Origin: Ceratothoa steindachneri
Taxonomy: Eukaryota > Arthropoda > Malacostraca > Isopoda > Cymothoidae
DNA length: 64,000 nucleotides
Assembly: GCA_963969495.1 (NCBI GenBank)
Contig: OZ018317.1
Location: 221,022,235 to 221,086,234, forward strand
Direction of reading: 5' to 3'
This document shows positions 21,573 to 32,505 of this stretch, one piece after another (position 1 is the stretch's first letter; each line of letters opens with the position of its first letter). The translations under genes and the position numbers were made by a program. The notes below the pieces were generated by a model. That model was given only the letters and a program-made list of their open reading frames with translations. It was not told where the DNA came from and searched no databases.

Positions 21573-21860
21573 AGACAGCATATTCTTGTCGAATGTTCCA
21601 GTCTGGGTCATCTTCGCGCGCGTTACCTGTCCCGGTAACGATACCATTTGTCCCCTTTATTCGGAACAAGTTCGTGCACACACAACTGTGGAATATTTAA
21701 GATATTGAAGAAGGCGGCCCTCCTCCTTCGGGCCTCCCTCAATCACCTGATCATGTATTTAACTTTTGTTATTTAGACTTGGTTGGTTGTTTGTTTGTTT
21801 GTTGGTTGGTTGGTTTTGGGGGCTTTATTGTTGGTTTTGGGGGCTTAATTGTTGTTTTTT
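21573..21860 (+). pseudogene. Family J LINE 3' end (C-terminal tail after RNase H)
   Basis: Starting right at the end of the purine array, this strand encodes QHILVECSSLGHLRARYLSR, the conserved segment found near the C-terminus of RNase H-bearing LINE ORF2 proteins. The same segment is on the minus strand at about 47430-47370 (QHIFLECSSL with a stop). The 3' part ends in a GGTTGGTTGTTTGTTTG-type microsatellite at 21778-21835, possibly the LINE tail. Its orientation is opposite to the family J pieces at 19-21 kb. Confidence 0.65.
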
Positions 21861-23040
21861 GTACTTATTTAGCGTATCTTTAGGCTAAAATATATACGAG
21901 AAACATTAGTAATTTCCATTACGAGTCGCCCTGTGATGCTCTTTTAAATGAAAAATGAAGCTTCTTTGTCTGCTCAAAATGAAACCATATGAAATTTACT
22001 GGATTGATTTATGGTTTACTCGAAATGACCATCATATGTGATTCTTGATTGAATCTTTGCTATTCCAAATTACAATCCTATGATATTCTTTAGATTGCTT
22101 CCTTGTCTGCTCCAAATGGCAAATATGAAGTTCAATTTTCATTTTAATGCCTAAACTTTGTCCCTCCTTCTCACTTAGTCCCAAATCAGGTCCAGTTTGG
22201 TCACTAATGTAGAAAGTGTGTAAATAGTAAGACTTCAAAGTTCCTCCAAAGTACGGATGAAGGTGGTTGTAGAATGTCCATGACTACAAAAGCATGCGTG
22301 TCTGAAAGATGGTAGTGATTAGTTAATGGCGGGGGTTTTAATCTCACTTTTTATTTCAAGATCATTGCTTCATCGAGTGCTCATCTCCATAGTCAGAATT
22401 CCTCAACAGAAACTTTAGAAATAATAAAAAATATGTATTTATCGAATTATTCGCCACCGCGCACAGGTCAATACTGTGTTTTTTAACTCTCGCTACCCTG
22501 GGGGGAAAGAGAAAAGGGGTTGTAGAGTAGTTAATCATTTCCAAGTGGACTCGACCACTCTACCTAGAGTAGGTCCACCCCAGTTGGATGTATCCCACGT
22601 GAGGTTAAGTTGCAATTGAACTTGAAATCGAATCTCCACAGCATGCAACATCCCCCAATCCTCTCTAACCTGTGCCCTCAGGACAATCTCATAGAGGGCG
22701 CGGCCCCACTTATTTGTGGTCATGTTGGTGGGTCTACAGCATAGGCTGTAGGATCAAAAGGTTTCTTCCTTAATCTCCCAAGGGGTCGGAAGGAGCAGAG
22801 GTCATCTTCTCCTGGGAAGCATCGACTAAAAAAAAAACCCCGCGTTTAAATACGGATGCATCCTTGCGTGAACATAAACCCTGAAAGTGGGGAACCTGCT
22901 TTTTCTTATGATTCATTCAAATGTGTTGAATGGCAGCGAGTCGGGACGGAGGAATCACCTTCCCATACCTGCCTTATACACGTCATTTATCCATCCTACC
23001 CTTTTACCAAATTCTACATTCCATTTTCACCGTGCCCTGT
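21860..23040. other. Unassigned interval
   Basis: AT-rich, no supported gene. 21900-22270 contains several CAAATGA / ACTCCAAAT words. 22480-22760 is more GC-balanced and may be a repeat. Short ORFs here have no recognisable domains. Confidence 0.4.

Positions 23041-23042
<2 letters not shown>

Positions 23043-23106
<64 letters not shown>
23043..23106. repeat. (AT)32 microsatellite
   Basis: Uninterrupted AT dinucleotides over 64 bp. The Tyr/Ile-repeat ORFs crossing it are artefacts. Confidence 0.98.
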
Positions 23107-23109
<3 letters not shown>

Positions 23110-23128
23110 TGAATGAGTGTATCAATTG

Positions 23129-23162
23129 CAGTACTCCCCGCACTCGAGTGCGGGGAGTACTG
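23129..23162. repeat. Perfect 34-bp palindrome
   Basis: Each half-arm is CAGTACTCCCCGCACTC and its exact reverse complement, with no spacer; the centre is CTCGAG. It starts 22 bp after the AT microsatellite and does not extend further. Confidence 0.95.
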
Positions 23163-23334
23163 TTCCTTTGTTTATCTATATCTCCATCGTCGACCAGTGC
23201 TTGAGGTGATGGCATGGTTAAATACATTAAAAATACCCAATGTTCCGAGCCAGCGTATGTATACACTATTTCTTTCAATGCTTGCGTCCTCTTAGCGTAT
23301 GTAAACCTGTTAAACTGACCTTGATCTCAAAGTT

Positions 23335-23405
23335 AATATAAGTCCTAGAATTGAAGAGGGGGTCTTAGCTTCAGACCAGCGAATGTTAATCACTAAGCCA
23401 TCACG
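23335..23405 (-). repeat. Possible tRNA-derived SINE head
   Basis: On the minus strand, GATGGCTTAGTGATTAACAT resembles a pol III A box and CTTCAATTCTA resembles a decayed B box about 35 bp later. No acceptor stem is visible. Weak evidence. Confidence 0.3.
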
Positions 23406-23409
23406 CATA

Positions 23410-24450
23410 AATCAATTTGCACCCTCTAGTGACTTTTATTAAAATGAAAACGAGCTCTAAAAGTGGTAATTAAAGAATCCAGACTTTATATAGTTAACAA
23501 AAGAATCTAAAAAAATCCCCCTCTGACCTCGACTAATGAGCTCGTCAACATAATCTAAAGAAATGGTTTTCAAACCTTTTTTTAAGTTACCCATTTAAAC
23601 TGGATGGCTCGTTTTCTTTAAAATGTTTTTGTGTTTTCGCTTTTGTTTTGGGTTCATTTGATTTGAGAGGGGGGGCGTATCAGTTAATTATAGAATTAAA
23701 ATAAGCCACTACAAAATTAATTACTTTTTTGCAATATTATCTATTAAGGATGGAGAGGAAAGTTTTAATTTAGTCGTTGCAAGATTTGTCGACGAGAGAA
23801 AAAGAATCGTAGTAACAAGATAGGGAACAATAGGAAGAAAATAAGTGAAAAAGATGAAGAGAAGAAATGCTTAGACAATCAACGAGACAATATTTAATGC
23901 CATAAATTTCAAAAGCAGCGAGAATAAAGTTTCCTCCAAAGTGAAAACCATCAAACTCCTTGGGCTTTTTTTAAAAGAGAAAATTTTGTCTTAATTTTCT
24001 CTTTTGATTTTTTTTTTAATTCGAATTTTATTTTCGCATTTAAATATATTTTTATTTTATTTAAATTTTGTAATTTAGATTTTTAATTTTCGTATTCATG
24101 ACTCTGTTGGTACGTGTAAGATTAACGAACCAAAATGTGGATACGAAAATTTAGCTGACCAGGAAAGAATTAAATAACCTCCAGGGTTTACTGTCTCAAC
24201 TTTACAAATTTAGATTACCCACCTCTGGGTGGTGGGTGATATTATTGTTTTTAATTCTTAAAAACCACTAAAGCCCATTGGTATAGAGAGGTTAATCGGA
24301 TCATATTGAAACTTGTATGTTCATGTTTTGCGTTAAAAAACTTCGCTGGTTTCTCTCATTTATTTATCCACTATTTTCAATAAAAAAAATTGAACTAAAC
24401 TTTATTTAATTGAAATATTAATAAATAACTTCAAGGTGATTTCCACCATT
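23410..24450. other. Unassigned AT-rich interval
   Basis: AT-rich with poly-T runs near 24000-24080. No credible gene or element boundary seen. Confidence 0.45.
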
Positions 24451-24619
24451 TCTGATGCAAAGTACGATGCGCTTTGCGAGATTCCCCCGATGCATTAAAC
24501 TCCAAATTTGCCTCCATTTGAGCACATTCACCTATGATGCGCTGTTCCCTCAAAGGATCATTGGTGAATGGAGAGACCATTGTGACTTTAGGTACAGAGT
24601 TAATGCATCCATCTTCCCG

Positions 24620-25228
24620 TCACAAGCAGATAGATGCCTTCTTCAATTCGATCATCCGAGAATTTGGGGCCCAAGTTCTCCTTTCAGCATTAAAATGGAT
24701 GATTTGGGATGGATCCCAACAAAACACCGATACTTTATTTAAAGCAAAAATCAACGCGTAAATCTCACACAGAAAGTGTGTAAAAAGAGATATGTACAAA
24801 AAAATAATGAATGTAGAGGAAGTGAGAATGTGAGAAAGATATAAAGCCGCAGATTTTCCTGCGAGGCTTAGGGCTGGGAGGGCACTCCATGCTACAGATG
24901 TCAGCTGCACCCACTTGTAGGGTACACACTGAGGTCGGAAGAACGTGTTATTCATCCGAGTTTCAGGTCTAGTAGGAGCTCTACCCTGGCTACATCGTCT
25001 ACTCCCTTTTAGGGCACCAAAACACTTGTCATATCTTATCGGCGGGGCCGAAAGAGCTCTAAAAGAGATGGGCCACTCTGTATTGTTGTCGTGGCTTCTT
25101 GCATCAAACTCTTGCCTCGTTGGCGCTCTCTGAGCAGAAACAAATTGTGTCAGAGATTCGACGCTAAATTTGTAACCGCCTTCCTTCCTCAGCCCTGTCG
25201 AGGTATACCTTGATGTAATCCCTCCCAA
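24620..25228 (-). other. 202-codon ORF inside a dispersed repeat; coding status doubtful
   Basis: This is the longest unbroken minus-strand ORF in the region, but it has no domain I recognise. Its 3' part (LYLSHILTSSTFIIFLYIS) aligns at the DNA level with plus-strand 27770-27890: both read TATATCTTTC.CACATT.TCA.TTCCT and later GTACATATCTC / TTACATATCTC. An upstream TTCCG.CC.CA.TG block is shared too. This marks it as a copy of a dispersed repeat rather than a unique gene. The repeat's class is unknown. Confidence 0.3.
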
Positions 25229-25229
25229 A

Positions 25230-26000
25230 TTGACCAGAAATTGAACTTCATGTAGGCATTTCCGGGCCTTTTTGAATCATCATAGCACAGCATAATTTTT
25301 TTTTAAATCAGAGAAATCAAATTAAGCATAACTATAATATCTGTGACGTGGCGAGTGGGAAGCGAGTCAGTCCTTTTAGGTTGAGGAATTGCCGCGTCAA
25401 CCAAGGCGGAATTAGTTAGTTCGAATATCGTTACCATATCCGACAGGGTATTTCGTCTTTCACCTTTCCGCTCTAATTCAACTTTATTTCTCAGGATGCA
25501 TTGAGAGTGACGATTGTGATTTTAGTAACACGCTCATAACTTGTTAACAACATGTTAACACCTCTTATAATTCCATAACACCTTCTTAAGTAGCCAAAAT
25601 TTGTTTGGAGTTATCAATATCTGGTAATAACTTGTTTACAACTTACAATTACTTTTTGAATCCTTAAAAGTACTTGGAATGAGCCTGCAATTAATGGCTA
25701 TTTGAAGCTTGTTAACGACTTGTAAAGACTTGTTTATCTCAGTGCAATCTATGGCTGCTTCAAACTCCGGAGCAATTTCTCTTTAGGAAAAAGGGGAACT
25801 CTGTAGAACCAACGAAGGCATTTTCATTTAATGGAAAAAGGAAAATATCGAAGAATGAAAATAGGGATAAATAGGAAGAAGGAAATATTTATTTTATGTA
25901 AAAACATAAAACAATAGACACGTGGTGAAAGTGGTGAAGTTAAAGGGAAGTGTATGTGTGAAAGTTAGATTATTTTGAAGAGCCGAAAGGGATGTTTAAT
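25230..26000. other. Unassigned interval
   Basis: No supported gene. 25540-25760 is built of loosely repeated CTTGTTAACAACTTGTTAA-like words, suggesting an old tandem repeat. Confidence 0.35.
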
Positions 26001-26290
26001 TGGGATTCCACACCTTGCTACCGTGTTCGATTCCTGGCGCTGTAGAGAGCTGCCGCCACTCAAGCAGGTGCACCGAGTCTAAACACTTCTCTACGCTGGA
26101 ACCTGCCATGGGGAATTTCGTATGCACATTTCCCTGACCTGACGCGAAATGGGTGGCTCTTCCTTGGGCCACGTGGATTGGTTTCCTGCATGTTAGGTGG
26201 TGCCAAACTAACACAACACTGCCGCTCTTTCTGCCGTAACGAGGACCGATCACTGGTACCCACGGGATTGCTTATGAAGGTCATTGCGAT
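26001..26290 (+). repeat. Possible SINE-like fragment with pol III B box
   Basis: CGTGTTCGATTCCTGGCG near 26021-26038 matches a B box, followed by a GC-balanced body to about 26290, distinct from the AT-rich flanks. No clear A box is present, so it may be truncated. The ORFs here are not convincing. Confidence 0.3.
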
Positions 26291-27059
26291 CTTTAATTAA
26301 CTTTCTCTCCTCCTCGCCTCTGCTCTCTTCCTTCCTTCGCCCGTCCAATTGTTCCCTTACATTATCTCTCTGTTCTTTGCGCACCTCCAGAGGTGACCCC
26401 CACCTCCCGTTGTGACCAGCGAGCGGAGATATGGTTTAGAAGACCCCATGGGTATAGAAATTTGTCTTAATCGGTCTTGGGTCTGTCGATGGTTCTGATG
26501 ATGGATGGGGGCGGAGGGGCTCAATTGAGAATAGCAGTAGAATAATTGAGGATGAGGTCCTCTCTTCAAGGCCCGTAAGACGAGAGCGAGTGTCCAACGA
26601 ACTCCCTTCAAAACTTCGGTAAGAGAAATGTTTCATCTATCAACTATATTTTTTCGTCTTGAAAATCTTAAAAATTCGTATATTTTGTGTGAAAAAATCT
26701 GGTGAACACCGTGTTTTGTTGTTTTTTTAAACGTCGCTTCAAAAGAGCCAATCCCTCATTTTAAATGTGCTCCTAAATTCGAAATTTCTCAATCCCTGAT
26801 AAACTTAAGCTTATCAAACCGAGAAAATTTGCTATCTGAACCAAACCCGTCTTTAAATTGTCGAAAACTTTATTTCAAACATTCATAAATCACATTCCTC
26901 ATTTCGATAACAACCTTCTAAGTAATGAAGAAATTTGGGATTCTGCTCTTCTCAAAACATCTCTGGAGAAGACATTCCAAATTTTTCCTAAAGGAATCAA
27001 TCCATTTTTAAACCCAGTGCGATCACTGACCCCGGTATCAAGAAGATCGAACTAGCACT

Positions 27060-27300
27060 TAGAAGCAGGTTTCAAATACCTAACGCAAAATCTGAACACT
27101 TTATAGCAAATCCCAAATACCCATGGCAAATCTAGATCCCTCTATAGCGCAATCCCAGAACCTATTAAAGTTGGTTTTCAATTGTTAACGCAAATCTAGA
27201 AACCTTTGCCGGAGATCCTGAATGCCTAGCATAAACCCACAACCCTTTAAAGCAACTCCTGATTGCCAAACCAGCGCAAACCACCTTAGCAATGCGATAA
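27060..27300 (+). repeat. Degenerate ~40-50-bp tandem repeat
   Basis: Variants of GCAAATCTAGAACCCTTTA / AGCAAATCCCAAATACC recur about five times. Units are diverged and irregular in length. No gene. Confidence 0.5.
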
Positions 27301-27689
27301 CGGTCCGGCGCGACCTTCCCCACCACCCCTTGACTCGTCGCCTTATAAGACGAGTCCAAATAAACCCGAGTTATTATCATTAAGAAATCCCAGATTCGTG
27401 CGTCTAATCTATGGATAAAACTAATTAATAACTATTAAACGCTAATCGCTTTCAGTGTATGGCGAAATGGGTGTAATTTGAATTAGCTGGGGGAGGGGAT
27501 AGATTTAGGATATGTTGGATATAACTGGGGGAAAGGGGGGGAACTTATTGGGGTCTTTCAATCTAGGTCATTTAAACATTGGGGCTGATTGGCGTTCCGT
27601 AAGGAAGAGCAACACGTTTCGGGGAGATAAGGTAACATTTTCAGTTGTTTGAAACCCACGGCCTTTGTTGCAGGGGGAGGGAGGGGCTC

Positions 27690-27900
27690 CAAAAACAGTG
27701 TCAGGTGTAGTATGGGGAGTATACTACAACGGAAATCAGGAGGAAGGCGATCCCTTCCGGCCCCAATGCCTGCACGTAGATGTGAGGCAATATATCTTTC
27801 GCACATTTTCAATTCCTTTAACTTCACTCTTTGCTTTACATATCTCACATTTCTGGCAGAGATGCCTTCGTTGGTTTCTATATCTTATTCTTAGGTAAGA
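27690..27900 (+). repeat. Second copy of the 24.6-25.2 kb dispersed repeat
   Basis: Plus-strand DNA matches the minus strand of 24780-24960 in the tract beginning TATATCTTTCGCACATTTTC. The short ORFs (27649-27894, 27665-27898) overlap in different frames, which argues against a gene. Confidence 0.45.
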
Positions 27901-28111
27901 AAAAATGTAGAGGTTGACCCAAATAGGGAGAGTTGCGCTCCATACCAGTTCCGAACGCTCGCTGTGACACCTGGTAGAAATGCCCTTTGATGGTCTTACC
28001 TTATTTTTTTAATTAAATGAAAACTAATGAATTGAATTAGGGTCTCAAATTTTGATAGACACACCCCCGCCCCCTTTGAAGTCTAGAAATGACATGTTTA
28101 ATATATCATTA

Positions 28112-29180
28112 CAGTCAACCCCCCATATTGCCGGGGGATAGGGACCACAAACCCCCGCGAATATTTAAGAACGCGGATAGTTGACGCTACCCCCAAAACA
28201 TCCTCAACCTTTCCCAAACATCGTAATACGCTCACCATATTAATTCAAGAAGTTATGTTTTGTCATGTTCATAAACACACAGTACGAAATAAAGTATCAG
28301 AACACATTAAATTATTTCATTGTATAATGTTTACTCACCTGGAGATAGTTTTGTTTTGATTGAAGAATGATGATTGATGACTGATGATTAAAGATGATGT
28401 TGCCTGTGCAATTCAATGATGATGACAATTACGACAAATAAACAAATCACCGCTCACACACTGGGGACACAAAAGGAGTTTCCTTGCCCTAAACCCAAAG
28501 GGCTTAGTGCATGAATGTCGTCTCTCGGCGGCATAAGCGTACTGAATCATAGGTGGGCGTTATCACGATAACGATATCGGGTTATCCGATATTTTTTCCG
28601 CGTTATCGATTAATCGGTATCGCCGATACTTTTGGTTCCAAACTAGCGATAATCGATAATTTGAGTTCAATTTTTGGTTCCAGTTTAGCACAGGGGCGAG
28701 CCGAGCGTGCCTTGGAGACAGAAATATGTAGGTTCGAGCTGTGAGGAGGATCCTCCAAACCTTTGAGGAGATGAAGGAGAGCCTCACCAGGTAAGAAACT
28801 AAGAAACAGTATTCAAATATTTTTACTATTGTATTATAAAATAACGATATATATAGTCAATTATCAATATTGTATTATAATTTTGGATTTATCGATTATC
28901 GATTTATCGGTTATCGGGCCCACCTATGCACTGAATGGAGCGCGATAAATTGGTACATATACTGCACATACTGTAGTCGAGCGAGTGAGATCTAAACGCT
29001 GATTGGCTGAAATCGTCCTGTCTCAGCCAACCAACACTTACGTTTTACGACTATGTGCTTATGTAGGTTTCCGCGGATGTCTGAAAATGGCGCAAATTTT
29101 TAATTTTAAGGCCCTCCCCAAATTTTCCGCGGATATTTGAAGGCGCGGATGACAAACCGCGAATAGCCGAGGGTCGACTG
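28112..29180. mobile_element. Pogo/Tigger-like non-autonomous DNA transposon
   Basis: The left end starts CAGTCAACCCCCC and the right end, reversed, CAGTCGACCCTCGG. CAGT-starting ends of this kind with TA flanks are typical of pogo/Tigger elements. TA lies on both sides (28110-28111, 29181-29182). Subterminal CGCGAATATTT and CGCGGATATTT words occur at both ends. Without the nested 381-bp insertion it is about 690 bp with no transposase, so it must have been moved by an enzyme encoded elsewhere. Confidence 0.8.
28548..28928. mobile_element. hAT-like MITE nested in the pogo-like element
   Basis: Exact 11-bp inverted repeats CATAGGTGGGC and GCCCACCTATG bound 381 bp. The flanks TACTGAAT (28540-28547) and CACTGAAT (28929-28936) agree at 7 of 8 bases, matching the 8-bp target duplication of hAT elements. 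The subterminal DNA is rich in CGATTATCGAT/CGATAACGATA words. No transposase is encoded. Confidence 0.8.
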
Positions 29181-29182
29181 TA

Positions 29183-30455
29183 CATCTAATCTATAGCAGT
29201 TTCGTAACTTGTTTATGCTCAGTACCCCCCCCCCCCACGCCCCTTAACAGTATAATTTTTTAGCAACTCTCCCTTTCTTATAATGCCAAATGGTTAGAAG
29301 AATTAGATTAAAAGCCTTTTTATGCTTACTAGTAGCTTTCCTTTCCATGTGATCCTTAGGTTTGATGTCTACTTACTAATTCTTTCATTTATAGCGTGAT
29401 GTGTACTTCAGCTGATTCTGACGTCACCCTCGCAAATATCTCCATTCTGTTAATTTATTTCCTAACAAAATTATTTATATAGCCCATTCATAAATACCCC
29501 TCTTTTTATTTCTGTTTCAGGTCTTCTTCACAATTAAATTCAAATTGTTCTTGAAATTGTTCAATACCACATTCTATATCGCAGGTAAAAAAATCTATCA
29601 TCTTTGGCTTTCCTTTAAACTTGATTAAGTACGAAAATCTGTTATCCAAATCCTGTTTTAAAAAGCTCAAATGAAAACAGTAATTCCAGTATACTTTCTT
29701 TCCCGAGAGGCTTTTTTCAACTGATTTCTGAAAGGTGAGGAAATTATGTCTTTCGAAGGTTTCTCTAAAATAGATCGATTTTCTGTAAAGGCTTTTTTAG
29801 CACACTCTTTCAGCCTATCAAAGCGATAAACTTGCGTCGAAGTTAATTCACTCTGAGAAATATCCATGCAAGACACTGCATATTATTCTTATGTTCATCA
29901 ATTTCCCCCGGCTAAATGTGAGTCCCTTTCATTATAATTAAAGTAATTGATAATGGTGTTATAAAGAGAAACGAATCTTGATGAGCAATTTCCTTTAGAA
30001 ATCCATTAGATTTCAGTGTGCACAAAAAGCCCAACTATCCTCCTACATTTTTACTACATTTTATGTATAGATGATCAGTAGAACAAGATACCATCTATTT
30101 TTTTTCTAGGAGATTTTAATTTTTCTGAAATTAAATTTTTACTCCGGCAAATAATGATGTACCTGACGTGGCTCTAAAAACTTTGTAAATAGCATCTCTT
30201 CCTGGCATTTATATTTTGAATTAAAAGAACAAACATATGACATTAGAGGGGCTTTTTTTATCTATAGAATTATATTCATCTTAGAATAGAATTATTACTA
30301 ACTCGTAAAACATTCAAAAACAGTGGAAAAATCTTGATGAATCACTGTGAAATTGACGCTTGCTAATGCAAGACGAATTAGATCTGCAACTGTGTGCGCA
30401 CTATTCGTTTGATCAATGATTTTGGCAATTTCGTACGAAGCAATCAAGCCATCAT
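29183..30455. other. AT-rich interval, possible decayed retroelement interior
   Basis: AT-rich with a C-run (29227-29237). A minus-strand ORF at 29667-29876 has no clear motif. If the LTR-plus-gag reading of 30.4-32.5 kb is right, this could be its decayed interior, but I see no protease, RT or integrase motif. Confidence 0.35.
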
Positions 30456-30457
30456 AA

Positions 30458-30646
30458 TTAGTTATTGTATTCTTTTTTCAATAAAGACCAAATAATAGTG
30501 CATTTTAAAAATTTTGACTTAAAGACAAAATCTCTTTTTTCTTCTTCGCATTTTATTCTCAGTTCTACCATGACGTAGTCATGCATATCTTTGCCTTCAA
30601 GTCCCAGACTTTGGGCTTGTTGGTATAATCTTTGGACCAGATCCAT
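30458..30646 (-). pseudogene. LTR-retrotransposon gag N-terminal fragment (possible)
   Basis: Starts MDLVQRLYQQAQSLGLEGKD, then MHDYVMVELRIKCEEEKRDF. A run of this kind (short helix, LGLxG, then a highly charged Glu/Arg/Lys helix) is typical of the N-terminus of Gypsy-type gag proteins. It sits downstream, on the same strand, of the LTR-like repeat at 31040-32505, and about 110 bp after a putative primer-binding-site-like TGTTGTCGGAGTGG (30761-30774 on the plus coordinates). The frame breaks after 62 codons. Identification is by pattern and position only. Confidence 0.45.
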
Positions 30647-31039
30647 TTTGTGTTTGTCCGTCGATTTTTCCTTGCTGTACTCTCAGGTACTTATGCTGCC
30701 CCTCACCAGGTAGCGCGCAGCCTAACTTACCCTTAATCCCACTACTATACTGATTGTAATACCACTCCGACAACAAATTTACCACTTGGCCTAACAATTA
30801 CCTTCAGATTGTTTCCACACCTAACTTTACCAATTTTCCTCTCGTCAATTATTCTTTTATTCCTGGTATTCATTTACGTGTTGGCTCTCCCTTTTTGCTG
30901 GGTTCTTTCTAATAGAAAAACTACAGACCTGACACCACTTTTGTCGTGGTATACCTTGTGGAACGTGATGTACTTCTTTGACGAAGTAGGCTTTGATCTA
31001 AGAGTCCTAATTTTTGTTTTGTTAAGGAAGAGCCGCTTC

Positions 31040-32505
31040 AAACACGTAAGGGTATAGAGAAACGCACAGGAATTCTCCAAAATAAACTTATATTTTAAAT
31101 TTAACAATTTCCTACACAAAAACAAAACATGAACGACAGAAATACTACGAATTTTAAAATACACAAAAATGACTTCAATTAACTTGACCCTCTAATATTG
31201 GCTAATTCGCTACTCATTTCAATATACAAGAAATAGGCTAATTGTCTCTACTGAAGTTTAAATACCTTGGTTGCTCTGGCGGTGAGTTTGAGTTTGACCT
31301 TGAACTCAATGAGCCACAGACACCACAAAAATCTGGTAGGTCCTTTGACGCGTGCTTCGACCAGATTGTTGGAGGTGGTCGAGATCACAAGGTACTTTGG
31401 CGAGTGTAGCAGATGGAGGTTCACACGGTATTCAATGAGAGGGGGGGAGGGGTCTTCAAGGGCGAGAACAATCACGGTGCTTTAGGAGGCGCCAGGGTAG
31501 GTGGGGTCTCTCTGGCGAGAGTAAGTTGAACTTGGTTCTTAAACCAAGTTAACTTAGAGTTCGGTGTGACCACCGAGTAACGGGCTCGAGGGGAAGTTTT
31601 TTCTCCTTCGTTACGTAATTCCTCATGGGCGAGGATTATTCCTGGGCTTTAGGATCCACCCAGATAGTGGGGGGAGGGGGTTTCTCTTACGAGAATCAGT
31701 TGAACTTGGTTCCTCGACCAAGTTAACTTAGAGTTTGGTGTGCCCTCCGAGTAACGGGCTCGAGGGGGAGCCTTTTTCTTCTTCTTTTCGTAATTCTTCA
31801 AGGGCGAGGAATATCCCAGGACTTTAGGATGCACCAGGATATGAGGAGTCTCTCTGACGAGAATAAGTTGAACTTGAACAAGTTAACTTAGCGTTCGGTT
31901 TGATAACCAGGGACTAGTTCGAGGATGAGCTGCTTCTTAGCCCCCTTGGTAGCCCTGCCTCTCTTGCAGGGGACTTCGTAGTCTGGAGACTCACGTATTC
32001 TACCTGTCCAGTCTTGGTAGCCCGGCCTCAATCAGGGGACTTCGTAGCCTGGAGACTCGCGTATTCTACCTGTCCAGTATTGGTAGCCCAGCCTCAATCC
32101 GGGGACTTCGTAGCCTGGAGACTCACGTATTCTACCACGTTTTTCCCAAGTGTTTGTTATTTATACCTCGTCACCCTACTGGGGTAGGGTTAGGAGATGG
32201 GGGGCGGGCTTGTCGACGGGCCGCAGGAGGGTTCTTATTCCAACGGGTTTTCTCAGCAAGTCTTACCTTGGCTCCCGCTGGCCTTCGAACCTGAGAGAAA
32301 CGCGTCTCCAATTTCTTACTTGAGGTGAAATTGAATATACTCTCGTAGAGGAGATCTTGCAGTTTAAAACCGTTCGGCTTTTCATAGAGACGAGTAGCGA
32401 GGGGCTGTGGTTACGAGTTTTCCACGGTGCCGGGCCTGGATGTTCTTGTAGTCACCGTCCCGTGACTCCACTTGGAGAGAAAGGGGGAGTGACGATTCCC
32501 CTACA
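31040..32505 (-). repeat. LTR-like dispersed repeat, copy 2
   Basis: Homologous to 2975-4247, minus strand start TGTAGGGGAATCG at 32505. A TATAAATA box occurs at 32158-32165, near the same relative place as in copy 1. This copy is longer because it has internal tandem duplications. The AAGTTGAACTT...AAGTTAACTT module recurs about three times (near 31520, 31695, 31870). A module of roughly 62 bp ending in GACTC(A/G)CGTATTCTACC occurs three times (31988, 32055 and 32120 region). It may be the 5' LTR of an element whose gag starts at 30646; the LTR's inner end is not resolved. Confidence 0.55.

Noticed and set aside
22856..23278. Several ORFs with long Tyr/Ile repeats, also at 40890-41084 and 61476-61761
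   Set aside because: Produced by AT dinucleotide repeats being open in all frames.
28553..28787. Short ORFs in the hAT-like element as a transposase remnant
   Set aside because: No hAT dimerisation or catalytic motif is visible and the reading frames are short and overlapping.
30809..31164. Hydrophobic plus-strand ORF 30809-31057 and the overlapping minus ORF
   Set aside because: Both lie in or beside the LTR-like repeat, overlap each other and have no recognisable family; hydrophobicity follows from T-rich DNA.
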